Below are positions 18,201 to 25,950 of a stretch of 38,449 bases of DNA, one piece after another. This stretch comes from Crocinitomicaceae bacterium TMED114 (GTDB lineage: Bacteria > Bacteroidota > Bacteroidia > Flavobacteriales_D > Sanyastnellaceae): assembly GCA_002172485.2 (NCBI GenBank), contig NHFP02000005.1:303992-342440 (forward strand). Reading direction: 5' to 3'. Position numbers and translations under genes: made by a program. How positions within the stretch are numbered: the stretch's first letter is position 1; every line of letters starts with the position of its first letter. Below the pieces are notes generated by a model. The model was not told the DNA's origin and searched no databases. It worked only from the letters and a program-made list of their open reading frames with translations.

Positions 18201-19752
18201 CGATGACGCGGTGTCCCTCTCGAATTTCTACAGCACCCGGGCGGACCAGGACAGCCTGAATTTCTTGGCGCCCACGGCGATCTACGACATATCGGAAGCC
18301 ATGATCTCCTGTGAGGACGTGAAATTCATCCGAACAGCGGATGCCTTCGTGGAGCCTGACAGTGGCAAAGTGGTGGTGCGCCGCCGTGCCCAGATGGACC
18401 AGCTCACGAAGGCGGTCATCGTGGCCAATGTCGTTTCCCGGCACCACCGGCTGTTTGACGCGGACGTCAACATCCTGGGCCGCTACGACTATGAGGCGAG
18501 GGCCAGTCTGTTTTACGTGGACGAGAATGGACTGGAGCAGCTCATTCAATTGGAAACGGTGGAGGTCGACACCAGTGGTGAGACGGTGGGAAGGGGCACC
18601 ATCCCCGTACAGGAGGGGTTCAGCCTGAGTCCGTTCTTCGGCTTTTCCGGTGAGGTTCGGCTGGCCGCAGCCCGACAACACCTCGAATTCGATGGCGCCG
18701 TCTCCCTCGAGGCGGCTTGCCCGGAGACCGACAAGCAGCAATGGCTGTTCGATGCGGTCATCGATCCGAAGGATGTCCGGATTCCCCTGGACACCACGTT
18801 GCGGACGCCGCTCATGGCCCACCTCGGTGTGGGGGCTTATTTCCGGGATGTGGATGAGCCCGGAGGCGGTCCGTATGGCGCTTTTGTCGATGAGATGAGG
18901 GGGCACGATGAATTCCGAATGCTCGCGGCCACGGGAGATATGCGGTATGACAAGCGCAACAGCCGCTACCTCGCTGGCTCGCCAGAGAAGATGCTCCAGC
19001 CCGACTTGCCGGGGACGCTGATTTCCCTTGAAGCCGGACAATGTGCCATCGAGGGGACCGGGCCTGTGCGCCTGCCCGTGGACATGGGGATGGTGACGCA
19101 GCGTTCGGCTGGAAAGGTGAAGGTGTTCCCAACCGGCACAGGCATGGAAGCCTCCATCACGACAGGGGTGGACTTCCCGTTTGACGATGCGGTTTGGAAA
19201 GCTTTGGCGGAGCGCATCCAGGTCTGGCCCACCTCGATTCCATTGGACATCACCCAGACGACGTTCGAGCCGGCCCTGCGCGAGTGGCTCGGGTTGGAAG
19301 GGGCCGATGAGGTGTTGGGTGGAATGACCCTCATGGGCGCATTCAAGAAGACGCCTGCCAGCATCCAGCACCGCTTCCTGTTCACGGGACTCGACCTGAC
19401 CTGGGACGCAAGCGAGGACGCGTTTGTCAGTGGAGAGAATGGCATCGGAATCGTCTCCATGGACAAGCAGCCCATTTTCCGCCGCATTCCGGGCCGCATC
19501 GAGTGGGCTTTGGGCGGTGGAGGAACCCTTCGGATTTACCTGCACCTCGACGACGAGAATTGGTACTACTTCGAGTATCGCAATGGGGTCATGAACATCA
19601 CCAGCAAGGACCAGATGTTCATCGATGCCATCACAGAGTTGAAGGACGACAAGCGCCGCATCAAAGAGGACAACCAGCGGTTCATCTACCAGGTGTTGCC
19701 GTCGCGGTCGCGCAGAAACGAATTTGCCGATCGATTCCCAGAGTTCGATTGA
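15250..19752 (+). CDS. Very large secreted beta-rich protein of unknown function
   Basis: A 1500-residue protein with a signal peptide (about residues 1-27, ending CWA-QELD). I do not recognise a catalytic domain. A helical part (about 28-150) is followed by long beta-rich sequence. Three segments share a G-x-L-x-x-x-G-x-x-x-x-G-x-G pattern: FNGGLTVRGAELQGKG near 308, FDEDLTLNGGGLQGGG near 772, and ELSGGLTLSASGMSGQG near 862. The latter two continue into an LDFR/MRF...SDxF motif. This looks like a stacked beta structure, loosely reminiscent of OstA/LPS-transport jellyroll repeats, but that is inference. It ends in a basic helical tail with no T9SS domain. The start is the ATG at 15250; the open frame reaches upstream to 14332, but only antisense to the dehydratase gene. 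The next gene starts 38 nt downstream. Confidence 0.85.
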   Translation: MKCLWSIRRILALAGCCMGVMASCWAQELDRVALEKAAQKLAKEVEPFDKDAARFLDRKLVPLITAPGADTAITSVFIERLTQMEERNLGAFPERFGYARSVQAALAGDSLRIPFAAWDAAVERAMQERRWASDFAPLLSVGKDLLLDGVFHQTQSVSWSFEGPMAMSLPEQGAPRLFLGPTGTLQALAKGDTLVVKRTAGEYIYAKGRFKGRSGRVDWGRSGWDPERNYADFGSFDIRLKSPSLTVDSARFTTELFPDPLLGQLTDKARFRKRDDKSGEAMDAARYPRFDTYINRLSMPDIVPGVDFNGGLTVRGAELQGKGDEAQPATLDFRRGDTVLVHCRANLFILKSNQFSGQGVEAVVRLDGDSLHHPELNLRFNLASQKLSLLRTEEGLGPRSFSDSYHRVSLDCDVLSWRLGETRLRLEGPPGASRSTAILFSEDFFEREMFQEMQGIDPVHPLVRVRNHVKGTGDSTFTSLELARSIRLSEVKTRAMMIRMAHDGYLEMDLDTREARAMPKLFEALANAAGRRDYDVLFFRSEAVGEPHGELSLLNYQLKVNGVDRVDVSRDRGVVIEPRDGRVVIGEDRDFAFGGGVRAGNLQFDGTDYAFDYETFSIELNAVEQCKLKVNDDEEKDVRGRAKRKRVRNALENIEGVLRVDVPINRSGRLSEVYPQYPVLVTDAPSYVYWDDAAIEQGAYERERFRFVVEPFSLDSLDALGRQELVFDGTLESGDLLPPIQERLQVMEDLYLGFTTSTPHGGYQVYGGAGTFDEDLTLNGGGLQGGGKLDFRTAHAESDRFVLLPDSTKGWATTFTNRESAGPPPVPEVQGEGVAVLFEPRQSRISARSEDVPIRFFEGESELSGGLTLSASGMSGQGDMRFNGATLSSDMFEFDRRRTLCDTASFQLDQRVEGALAFKTDNVHCTIDFDARIGDFASNDGETKIDLPANQYLCYMDEFKWYMDKDEMEMASNREPLNDFVIDTDDAVSLSNFYSTRADQDSLNFLAPTAIYDISEAMISCEDVKFIRTADAFVEPDSGKVVVRRRAQMDQLTKAVIVANVVSRHHRLFDADVNILGRYDYEARASLFYVDENGLEQLIQLETVEVDTSGETVGRGTIPVQEGFSLSPFFGFSGEVRLAAARQHLEFDGAVSLEAACPETDKQQWLFDAVIDPKDVRIPLDTTLRTPLMAHLGVGAYFRDVDEPGGGPYGAFVDEMRGHDEFRMLAATGDMRYDKRNSRYLAGSPEKMLQPDLPGTLISLEAGQCAIEGTGPVRLPVDMGMVTQRSAGKVKVFPTGTGMEASITTGVDFPFDDAVWKALAERIQVWPTSIPLDITQTTFEPALREWLGLEGADEVLGGMTLMGAFKKTPASIQHRFLFTGLDLTWDASEDAFVSGENGIGIVSMDKQPIFRRIPGRIEWALGGGGTLRIYLHLDDENWYYFEYRNGVMNITSKDQMFIDAITELKDDKRRIKEDNQRFIYQVLPSRSRRNEFADRFPEFD

Positions 19753-19775
19753 GGTCGCTCATCCGGAGCGCGACG

Positions 19776-19782
19776 TATCTTG
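19776..19782 (+). promoter_or_regulatory. Candidate -7 element TATCTTG before the FG-GAP gene
   Basis: TATCTTG ends 8 nt before the ATG at 19791. A TTG at 19749-19751 is 24 nt upstream and overlaps the previous gene's stop region. Arrangement and spacing match the element at 10389-10395. Confidence 0.35.
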
Positions 19783-19790
19783 AAGGGTCA

Positions 19791-21845
19791 ATGATGGGGC
19801 TTTCACAATGGCAGTGGATTTCGGGCATGGCCTTCTTGGGGGCGATGTGGTGTGGAATATCATCCGTTCAAGCCCAATGGCAACTGGCTTTACCTGACCC
19901 GCTCATCGAAGGCTACACCAACTTTTTGGGGCAAGGCCTGAGTTTCGTGGACTTCAATTTGGACGGCTGGGATGACTTGACGGTGCCCAATGCTTCAGGC
20001 GGTCTGAATTTTCATGTCGGAGGCCCGGCGGGATTCACGCAAGTCAACCTGGGCATCGAGCCCGCTTTCGGACGACCGACTGCCGTGGTCTGGCTCGACA
20101 TTGACAACGACGGCGACCGTGATTTCCTGCACACGAGTTCCATGGCCATCACCTTTTTTGGAGGGGCATCCCAATTGTCGCGGAGCCGGGTTTGGATCAA
20201 CGAGGACGGGTATTTTGTGGACCGTACATCGGAGTGGGGTTGGGATGTTCTGGACAATCGTCCTTGCACGGGTCTGGCCTTTCATGACATGGACGGAGAT
20301 GGGGACTTGGACGGGATGGTCTCGAATTACGCCCTGCCGTGCTCGGACCTTTGGATGACCGAAAATGTCTTGATGGAGAACGCCGGGGACAGTTTCCTCG
20401 ATGTCAGTGTCTCGTCCGGATTGGCCAATGGCTTGACGCCCACCTTCCAGTCGGTGTGGATGCATCTGGATGGCGATTCATTGATGGACCTGTTCGTCAT
20501 CAACGATGCCGGGGTCGAGGGTGGATGTGTGCCCACCAACGAGGCCTACCTCAACAATGGAGATGGGACGTTCACCGAGTCATCCGCGTTGCTGGGATTG
20601 GATGTGACGATGTCTTCCATGTCGTCGACCATCGGCGATCCCGATGCCGATGGGGCGGAAGAGATTTTCGTGACCAACCAGAGCTTGGAGCCATTCTACA
20701 CTTATCCGCAGGTCACATCGGCTTATTTCGACCGCGATTCGGCGGGTGACTTCACAGAGGCCTCCGCAGTGAGCGGTCTGGATTTGACCCAGTGGTCCTG
20801 GAGTGCCATGTGGGTGGACGCCGACCTGAACGGTTGGGACGACCTGATGGTCGCGACGTATCCGTACAATGTGCCAGGCGACGGCGAGGACACGGAATTC
20901 TATGAGAATTGCTGGATGGAGCATCCTGGTGCCGATTTGCAGAGTGGAGCGGCGGCCTTTGCGGACCATTCAGGTGAATGGCCGGGGGAGCTGGCTCCGT
21001 TGTTTTGTTTGGTTCGCGGAGATTTGGACCAGGATGGGGACCCCGATATGGTGGGACTGGGAACCGGACAGTACTTGACGGTCTGGGACAATGCCAGCGA
21101 AGAGAGCCACCCTGGTCACCATGGTCTGACGGTGTCCGTGTGTGGCACCCACTCCAATTCCGAGGCCATCGGCACCCGATTGGTGCTGCATGTCGATGGG
21201 CATCCGCAGCAGCGTGTGTTGCGGGCAGGTGAGGACCTGTTTGCGCAACACAGCACCACCCAGTTCTTCGGCCTGGGCAACGCTGCGCAAGCTGACAGCC
21301 TGGAGGTTTTCTGGCCGGACGGTGCCCGCGAGGTCCACGTGTCATTGGCAGCAGACAGTGCGTTGCGTTTGGTCCAAGGAGCGGAGGAGGCGCAGTTGTC
21401 TTTGCTGTCGTTGGACGGCGATGTGGCCACCCTTCAGTTGGATTTACCCCCCAAATGGACGGGTGTGAGCTGGAATGGAGAAGAGGGAAGCGAGCTGACT
21501 TGGAGTGGTCCTGTTGGTGCCGCCCTCACTTGGGAGGGGCAGTGGTTTCATGGGTTGTTCACACTGTCCGGTGCTGCGGATTGGTCGGCTTTGCAGAGCG
21601 TTGAGGCCGGTTGTACGAATCCTGTGGCAGACAATTATGCTCCCACAGTAGAATTGGACGATGGTTCTTGCACCTATCAGGGGTTCTGCGGTGCAGGTAC
21701 GGTGTGGTCATCGGCCACAGGGCATTGCGTGGTGGCGGATCCCAACTGTCCGCAGGATGTCAATGGTGACGGGTCGGTGGGCATCGCAGACATCCTGTAC
21801 CTGCTGTCCTATTTTGGCTCGGATTGTCTGGAATTCGCCGATTGA
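19791..21845 (+). CDS. Secreted FG-GAP/ASPIC-UnbV repeat protein with dockerin-like C-terminus
   Basis: A 684-residue protein with a signal peptide (about 1-29, ending SVQA-QWQ). Seven FG-GAP/VCBS-like units with D-x-D/N-x-DG calcium loops follow, for example FNLDGWDD, DIDNDGDRD, DMDGDGDLD and DLDQDGDPD, forming a predicted beta-propeller. Next comes an ASPIC/UnbV-like region (about 445-530; SNSEAIGTRL, FFGLGNA, LEVFWPDGA), a CTNPVADNY...DDGSC repeat (607-629), and an ending with DVNGDGSVGIADILYLL (656-672), an EF-hand/dockerin-like loop. No standard T9SS domain is visible. Likely an extracellular binding protein; the ligand is unknown. ATG 19791 (or 19794) is chosen because the signal peptide follows. 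Confidence 0.9.
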   Translation: MMGLSQWQWISGMAFLGAMWCGISSVQAQWQLALPDPLIEGYTNFLGQGLSFVDFNLDGWDDLTVPNASGGLNFHVGGPAGFTQVNLGIEPAFGRPTAVVWLDIDNDGDRDFLHTSSMAITFFGGASQLSRSRVWINEDGYFVDRTSEWGWDVLDNRPCTGLAFHDMDGDGDLDGMVSNYALPCSDLWMTENVLMENAGDSFLDVSVSSGLANGLTPTFQSVWMHLDGDSLMDLFVINDAGVEGGCVPTNEAYLNNGDGTFTESSALLGLDVTMSSMSSTIGDPDADGAEEIFVTNQSLEPFYTYPQVTSAYFDRDSAGDFTEASAVSGLDLTQWSWSAMWVDADLNGWDDLMVATYPYNVPGDGEDTEFYENCWMEHPGADLQSGAAAFADHSGEWPGELAPLFCLVRGDLDQDGDPDMVGLGTGQYLTVWDNASEESHPGHHGLTVSVCGTHSNSEAIGTRLVLHVDGHPQQRVLRAGEDLFAQHSTTQFFGLGNAAQADSLEVFWPDGAREVHVSLAADSALRLVQGAEEAQLSLLSLDGDVATLQLDLPPKWTGVSWNGEEGSELTWSGPVGAALTWEGQWFHGLFTLSGAADWSALQSVEAGCTNPVADNYAPTVELDDGSCTYQGFCGAGTVWSSATGHCVVADPNCPQDVNGDGSVGIADILYLLSYFGSDCLEFAD

Positions 21846-21869
21846 CAAGCGATTCCCGACCTTGTGGAC

Positions 21870-23924
21870 ATGACGGGCTCCGCACCTTCCCATCCCAAGT
21901 ACCCCCACCTCATGCAGCCCCTCGACGTGGCCGGCATGCGCATGCCCAACAGGGCCATCATGGGATCGATGCACATGAACCTCGAGGAGCAGCCCGGTGG
22001 CTTCTCCAAGCTCGCCCGATTCTATGCGGAACGCGCCGAGGGCGGGGCTGGCTTGATCGTATCGGGGGGCATCAGTCCCAATCGCGCAGGTCGTCTGGCG
22101 CCTCACGGAGCCACCCTGATGAAGTCCGGACAAGTCGCCAAACACCGCATGGTCACGGAAGCGGTTCACGCCTCTGGCGGACGGATTGCCCTTCAGATTC
22201 TGCACGGGGGACGCTACAGCTACCACCCGTTCTGTGTCGCCCCATCCAAAGGCAAGGCTCCGATCAGCAAATTCAGCCCTTGGGCCTTGAGTGGGCGGGG
22301 AGTAGAGAAGACCATCCGCGATTATGTCCGCTGCGCCGAGCTGGCACGCGAGGCAGGCTATGACGGCGTCGAGATCATGGGGTCGGAGGGCTATCTGATC
22401 AACCAATTCCTGACCCGTCGGACCAATCACCGGTCCGATCAGTGGGGCGGTGAATTCGCCAACCGAGTCCGCTTTCCTCAGGAAATCGTCTCCCGCATCC
22501 GCGAAGCCTGCGGACCGGGCTTCGCCATCATGTACCGCCTGAGCATGCTCGACCTCGTCGAGGAGGGCAGTGGTTGGGGCGAGGTCGTCGAGCAGGCCCA
22601 GATCATCGAGGCTGCCGGTGCAGACATCATCAACACGGGCATTGGATGGCACGAGGCCCGCATTCCCACGATTGCCGCCATGGTGCCCCGCGCAGGTTTT
22701 GCGTGGGTGACGAAGAAACTGATGGGGAAGGTGGGCGTTCCGCTGGTCACGACCAACCGCATCAACATGCCGCACGTGGCCGAGCAGGTGCTCGCCGACG
22801 GCTGTGCTGACCTGGTGTCCATGGCCCGCCCTTGGCTCGCCGATGGAGAGATCATGGCCAAGGCGCTGGAAGGGCGGGAGGCCGAAATCAATACGTGCAT
22901 CGCCTGCAACCAGGCCTGTCTAGACCGCACGTTCAAGGGCAAGGTGGCCGGGTGCGTCGTGAATCCGCGCGCTGGTCGCGAGACGGAATACCCGCAAGTG
23001 GCGACCGAGAAACTTGAAGGCCGATACGCCGTGGTGGGCGGCGGCCCGGCCGGCATGTCCACCGCCCTTGAGCTGGCCCGTCGTGGTGCCCAGGTGGACT
23101 TGTATGAGGCCCGTGAAGCATTGGGTGGCCAATTCTTGCTTGCCCGGCAGGTTCCAGGCAAGGAGGAGTTCGCCGAAACCCTGCGCTACTATCAGCACGA
23201 GCTGGATGCCCATGGTGTGCGCATTCACCTGTCCACCCGATTCGAACCGGGCATGGTTGAAGCGGCGGAAGCTGCAGGAAATCCGTTCAAAGCGATCGGT
23301 TGGTGCGCGGGTGTCCGTCCTCGAATTCCCTCCATTCCAGGCGCAGATCTGCCCCATGCCGTTCCATATGATGCGGTTCTCCGCGGTGAAATCGAAGTGG
23401 GGAAGCGAGTGGCGCTGATCGGTGCCGGTGGAATCGGGTTCGATGTGGCCGACTTCTTGTCGCATCCCCACGGAGAGGAGACCATCGAACGCTTCCGGAC
23501 CAGCTGGGGCATCGATGCCGACATTGAAACGGACGGAGGGCTTGAATTGCCTCAACGCCCAGACACGCCGCGGGAGATTTTCTTGCTTCAGCGCAAGGAA
23601 GGCAAGCCGGGCAAGGGGCTCGGCAAGACGACAGGCTGGATTCACCGCCTGACCTTGCGTCAACGCGGGGTGCAGGCCATTCCCGGCGTGACCTATAAGG
23701 CCATCGAGCCCGGCGGGTTGCGCATTGAAGTGGGGGGCAAGGAGCAGTTCCTCAAAGTCGATCACGTCGTCTTCTGCTCCGGCCAGCTGTCCAACAACGA
23801 GGCTGTGTCCTCCCTGGAATCTTCAGGGATTCCAATTCAGGTCATTGGCGGAGCCAACGTCGCGTACGGAATCGATGCGGAGCGCGCCATCCGTGAGGGC
23901 TTCGAGTGGGCCCGCTCCCTCTGA
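21870..23924 (+). CDS. fadH: NADPH-dependent 2,4-dienoyl-CoA reductase
   Basis: A 684-residue flavo-iron-sulfur enzyme that reduces 2,4-dienoyl-CoA esters during beta-oxidation of unsaturated fatty acids. The N-terminal TIM barrel (Old Yellow Enzyme type) contains YDGVEIMGSEGYLINQFL and TGIGWHEARIPT (His261). The 4Fe-4S cluster cysteines are 343, 346, 350 and 362 (CIACNQAC followed by 11 residues and Cys). The FAD domain opens with VVGGGPAGM (388-396), and a second dinucleotide fold has ALIGAGGIGFD. Domain order and length match E. coli FadH (about 672 residues). The ATG at 21870 is preferred; a GTG two codons earlier is possible. It begins 24 nt after the FG-GAP gene and converges with the GH109 gene with only 3 nt between stops. 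Confidence 0.96.
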   Translation: MTGSAPSHPKYPHLMQPLDVAGMRMPNRAIMGSMHMNLEEQPGGFSKLARFYAERAEGGAGLIVSGGISPNRAGRLAPHGATLMKSGQVAKHRMVTEAVHASGGRIALQILHGGRYSYHPFCVAPSKGKAPISKFSPWALSGRGVEKTIRDYVRCAELAREAGYDGVEIMGSEGYLINQFLTRRTNHRSDQWGGEFANRVRFPQEIVSRIREACGPGFAIMYRLSMLDLVEEGSGWGEVVEQAQIIEAAGADIINTGIGWHEARIPTIAAMVPRAGFAWVTKKLMGKVGVPLVTTNRINMPHVAEQVLADGCADLVSMARPWLADGEIMAKALEGREAEINTCIACNQACLDRTFKGKVAGCVVNPRAGRETEYPQVATEKLEGRYAVVGGGPAGMSTALELARRGAQVDLYEAREALGGQFLLARQVPGKEEFAETLRYYQHELDAHGVRIHLSTRFEPGMVEAAEAAGNPFKAIGWCAGVRPRIPSIPGADLPHAVPYDAVLRGEIEVGKRVALIGAGGIGFDVADFLSHPHGEETIERFRTSWGIDADIETDGGLELPQRPDTPREIFLLQRKEGKPGKGLGKTTGWIHRLTLRQRGVQAIPGVTYKAIEPGGLRIEVGGKEQFLKVDHVVFCSGQLSNNEAVSSLESSGIPIQVIGGANVAYGIDAERAIREGFEWARSL

Positions 23925-23927
23925 ACA

Positions 23928-25334
23928 TCATTGTACGTCCCGGTGAACGGGGTGCGGAACGGCCTTGCGCCAGCGTCCCCCCGTGAGGTCGGGCACGTCC
24001 ACGCGAACGGAACCGCGGGAGACGCTTTCCTCGCCGAGGATGCCGACCATGCTCCACAACACGCCGTCGTAGACGTTGAGGTCCAAGGGCACCCCTTGGT
24101 TCAAGCAGCGGATCAAGCGGTACATCATGATGAAGTCCATGCCGCCATGGCCTTGCTTGTGCTCGGCGGCCAGGGCCTGCAGTCGCGTCCACAGCGGATG
24201 GGCATACCGATCTCGCATTTCGGCTGTCTCGCTTTCATCGAGCCAATGGTGACTCCACGATGGGCCGTGGTCGACGTAAAGCCGGGACGGATAGCCGTAG
24301 TGGGCGGCTTTGGAGCCGACCACCTTGTCGAGCCGGCTGTAGGGTCGGCCGGAGTGTGTGTCGAACTGGAGCATGATGCTCTTGCCCTGCACGGTTCGGA
24401 TGAGGGTCGTGTTGACGTCGCCGCATTTCACCCTTCCGGCCATGTCCTGGAGCGCTTGCTCTTCGGAGTCGGACAGGGCTTCGCTCAACGCCGCTTCCCG
24501 CGAGCTCATGCTGACGAGGTGGGAGAGGGTGTCGCCGCGCAGGATGTCGAAATACATGCAGACCGGCCCCAAGCCATGCGTGGTGTAGAGGTTGCCGTTC
24601 CGAAACAGGTGGTGCTTCAATCGCCAACGGTCTTCGTAGTACGTGGGGTCGAGCATCATCACGCGCAGGTCGTGCAGGTAGGCGCACTCGGCATGGGTCA
24701 GGGTGCCAAAGACGCCCTCTTGGATCATGTTCAGAATCCACAATTCCTCCCCGTTGTAGCAGCAATTCTCCAGCATGATGCAATGCCGCTGTGTCTCTTC
24801 GGCCACTTGGATCAGGTCAATGCCTTCCTGGTACGTGGTGGCAATGGGCACTTCGCTCGCGGCGTGAAGGCCATGCCGCATGGCGTATGCTGCCATGGGG
24901 GTGTGCCATTCCCAAGGGGTGCAGAGGAGTACGAGGTCGGCCACGTCCGTGGAACAGGCTTCCTTCCACGCGTTGTCGTCTCCAGTAAAGACGCGGGGAG
25001 CGGTGGTCTGGAACTGGGCAATGTGGTCGAGCGCCCGTTGAATCTTGTCGGGATTGACGTCGCTGATGGCCGTGATTTCGGCGTGTCCTTGACCGATCAG
25101 CCATTCGAGCATGTCGATGAGGCTGCTGCCCCGGTTGCCGAGGCCGAACAGGGCAATCCGAACGGTCGGCAAAGCCTCTGTAGCCAGGTCAAACACCGAT
25201 CCTTGGAGCTTGGCCGCCTGCACGCGCTCGGCGAATTCTGCAGCCCCCATGGGCCCTGCGGCTTGCATGGTTCGGCCGGCCATCAGGCCTCCCAGTCCGA
25301 GCAGGCCGCCCCGAAGGAATTTCCGTCTCTTCAT
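23928..25334 (-). CDS. GH109 family glycosidase (Gfo/Idh/MocA fold), Tat-exported
   Basis: A 468-residue protein. The N-terminus MKRRKFLRGGLLGLGG is a twin-arginine signal. The NAD-binding fold starts at LFGLGNRG (62-69). Family landmarks of GH109 follow: SEVPIATTYQEG (160-171), ENCCYNGEELWILNMI (189-204), HAECAYLHDLR (214-224) and NLYTTHGLGPV (248-258, with Tyr250 and His253). GH109 enzymes such as the Elizabethkingia alpha-N-acetylgalactosaminidase cleave glycosides through an NAD-dependent oxidation-elimination path; export by Tat fits delivery with bound cofactor. The true sugar is not certain. It is the last gene after rluE (29 nt gap). TACTTTG lies 5 nt before its ATG. Confidence 0.92.
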   Translation of the reverse strand: MKRRKFLRGGLLGLGGLMAGRTMQAAGPMGAAEFAERVQAAKLQGSVFDLATEALPTVRIALFGLGNRGSSLIDMLEWLIGQGHAEITAISDVNPDKIQRALDHIAQFQTTAPRVFTGDDNAWKEACSTDVADLVLLCTPWEWHTPMAAYAMRHGLHAASEVPIATTYQEGIDLIQVAEETQRHCIMLENCCYNGEELWILNMIQEGVFGTLTHAECAYLHDLRVMMLDPTYYEDRWRLKHHLFRNGNLYTTHGLGPVCMYFDILRGDTLSHLVSMSSREAALSEALSDSEEQALQDMAGRVKCGDVNTTLIRTVQGKSIMLQFDTHSGRPYSRLDKVVGSKAAHYGYPSRLYVDHGPSWSHHWLDESETAEMRDRYAHPLWTRLQALAAEHKQGHGGMDFIMMYRLIRCLNQGVPLDLNVYDGVLWSMVGILGEESVSRGSVRVDVPDLTGGRWRKAVPHPVHRDVQ

Positions 25335-25363
25335 GCCCTCAAAGTAGGGCGGTCGGGGGGATG

Positions 25364-25948
25364 TCAGTCAAGCAGCAGGCCGAGCATCTTCGGGTCCAGT
25401 TCCTGAGCATCTCCGGAGGCGCCATATGGCAGGGTGCAGCCACCAATCGCGTGGCGGATGAGGCGCAGGGTGGGGAAGCCGATGGCGGCCGTCATCCGGC
25501 GCACCTGGCGGTTCTTGCCCTCGTCGATTTGCAGCTCGATCCACGTGGTCGGGATGTTGGCCCGGTACCGGATAGGGGGTGTGCGCTCCCACGGTGGCGT
25601 GTAGTCCGGCAGGAGCCGGGCTTTGGCGGGGCGGGTGGTGAACACCTTGCCTTTGGCCTTCAGCTGCATCGGGCGCTCGAGCGCGCGGAGGTCTTCCGCA
25701 GTGGGGGTGCCTTCGACCTGAACGTGGTACGTCTTCCAGATTTTTCGGCCGCCGTGGCCTTCGAGGATGCGGCGCTTGAGTCGATTGTCGTCGGTCAGCA
25801 GAAGCAGGCCCTCAGAGTCTCGGTCGAGGCGGCCGACCGGGTAGACGTCCTTGGGAAAGTCGCCCAGTTCGGACAGGTCGGGGTGGCCGGCTTCGGAGGT
25901 GAACTGGCTGAGCATGCCGTACGGCTTGATGACGGCATAGGTGGCCAT
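25364..25948 (-). CDS. rluE: 23S rRNA pseudouridine synthase, RluE type
   Basis: A 194-residue RsuA-family pseudouridine synthase. The catalytic motif GRLDRDSEGLLLLTD (39-53, Asp42) is followed by KTYHVQVEG and EGKNRQVRRM. The N-terminus VIKPYGMLSQFTSEAG, without an S4 domain, points to the RluE subgroup, which in E. coli modifies U2457 of 23S rRNA, over the related RsuA and RluB. It starts 2 nt after the PD40 lipoprotein gene's stop and is probably co-transcribed with it and with the GH109 gene, although the three have no obvious shared pathway. Confidence 0.92.
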   Translation of the reverse strand: MATYAVIKPYGMLSQFTSEAGHPDLSELGDFPKDVYPVGRLDRDSEGLLLLTDDNRLKRRILEGHGGRKIWKTYHVQVEGTPTAEDLRALERPMQLKAKGKVFTTRPAKARLLPDYTPPWERTPPIRYRANIPTTWIELQIDEGKNRQVRRMTAAIGFPTLRLIRHAIGGCTLPYGASGDAQELDPKMLGLLLD

Positions 25949-25950
25949 GC

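Noticed and set aside
17911-19545. 544-codon minus-strand open frame
   Set aside because: Shadow within the 1500-residue secreted protein gene; Gly/Arg/His-rich composition typical of an antisense frame.
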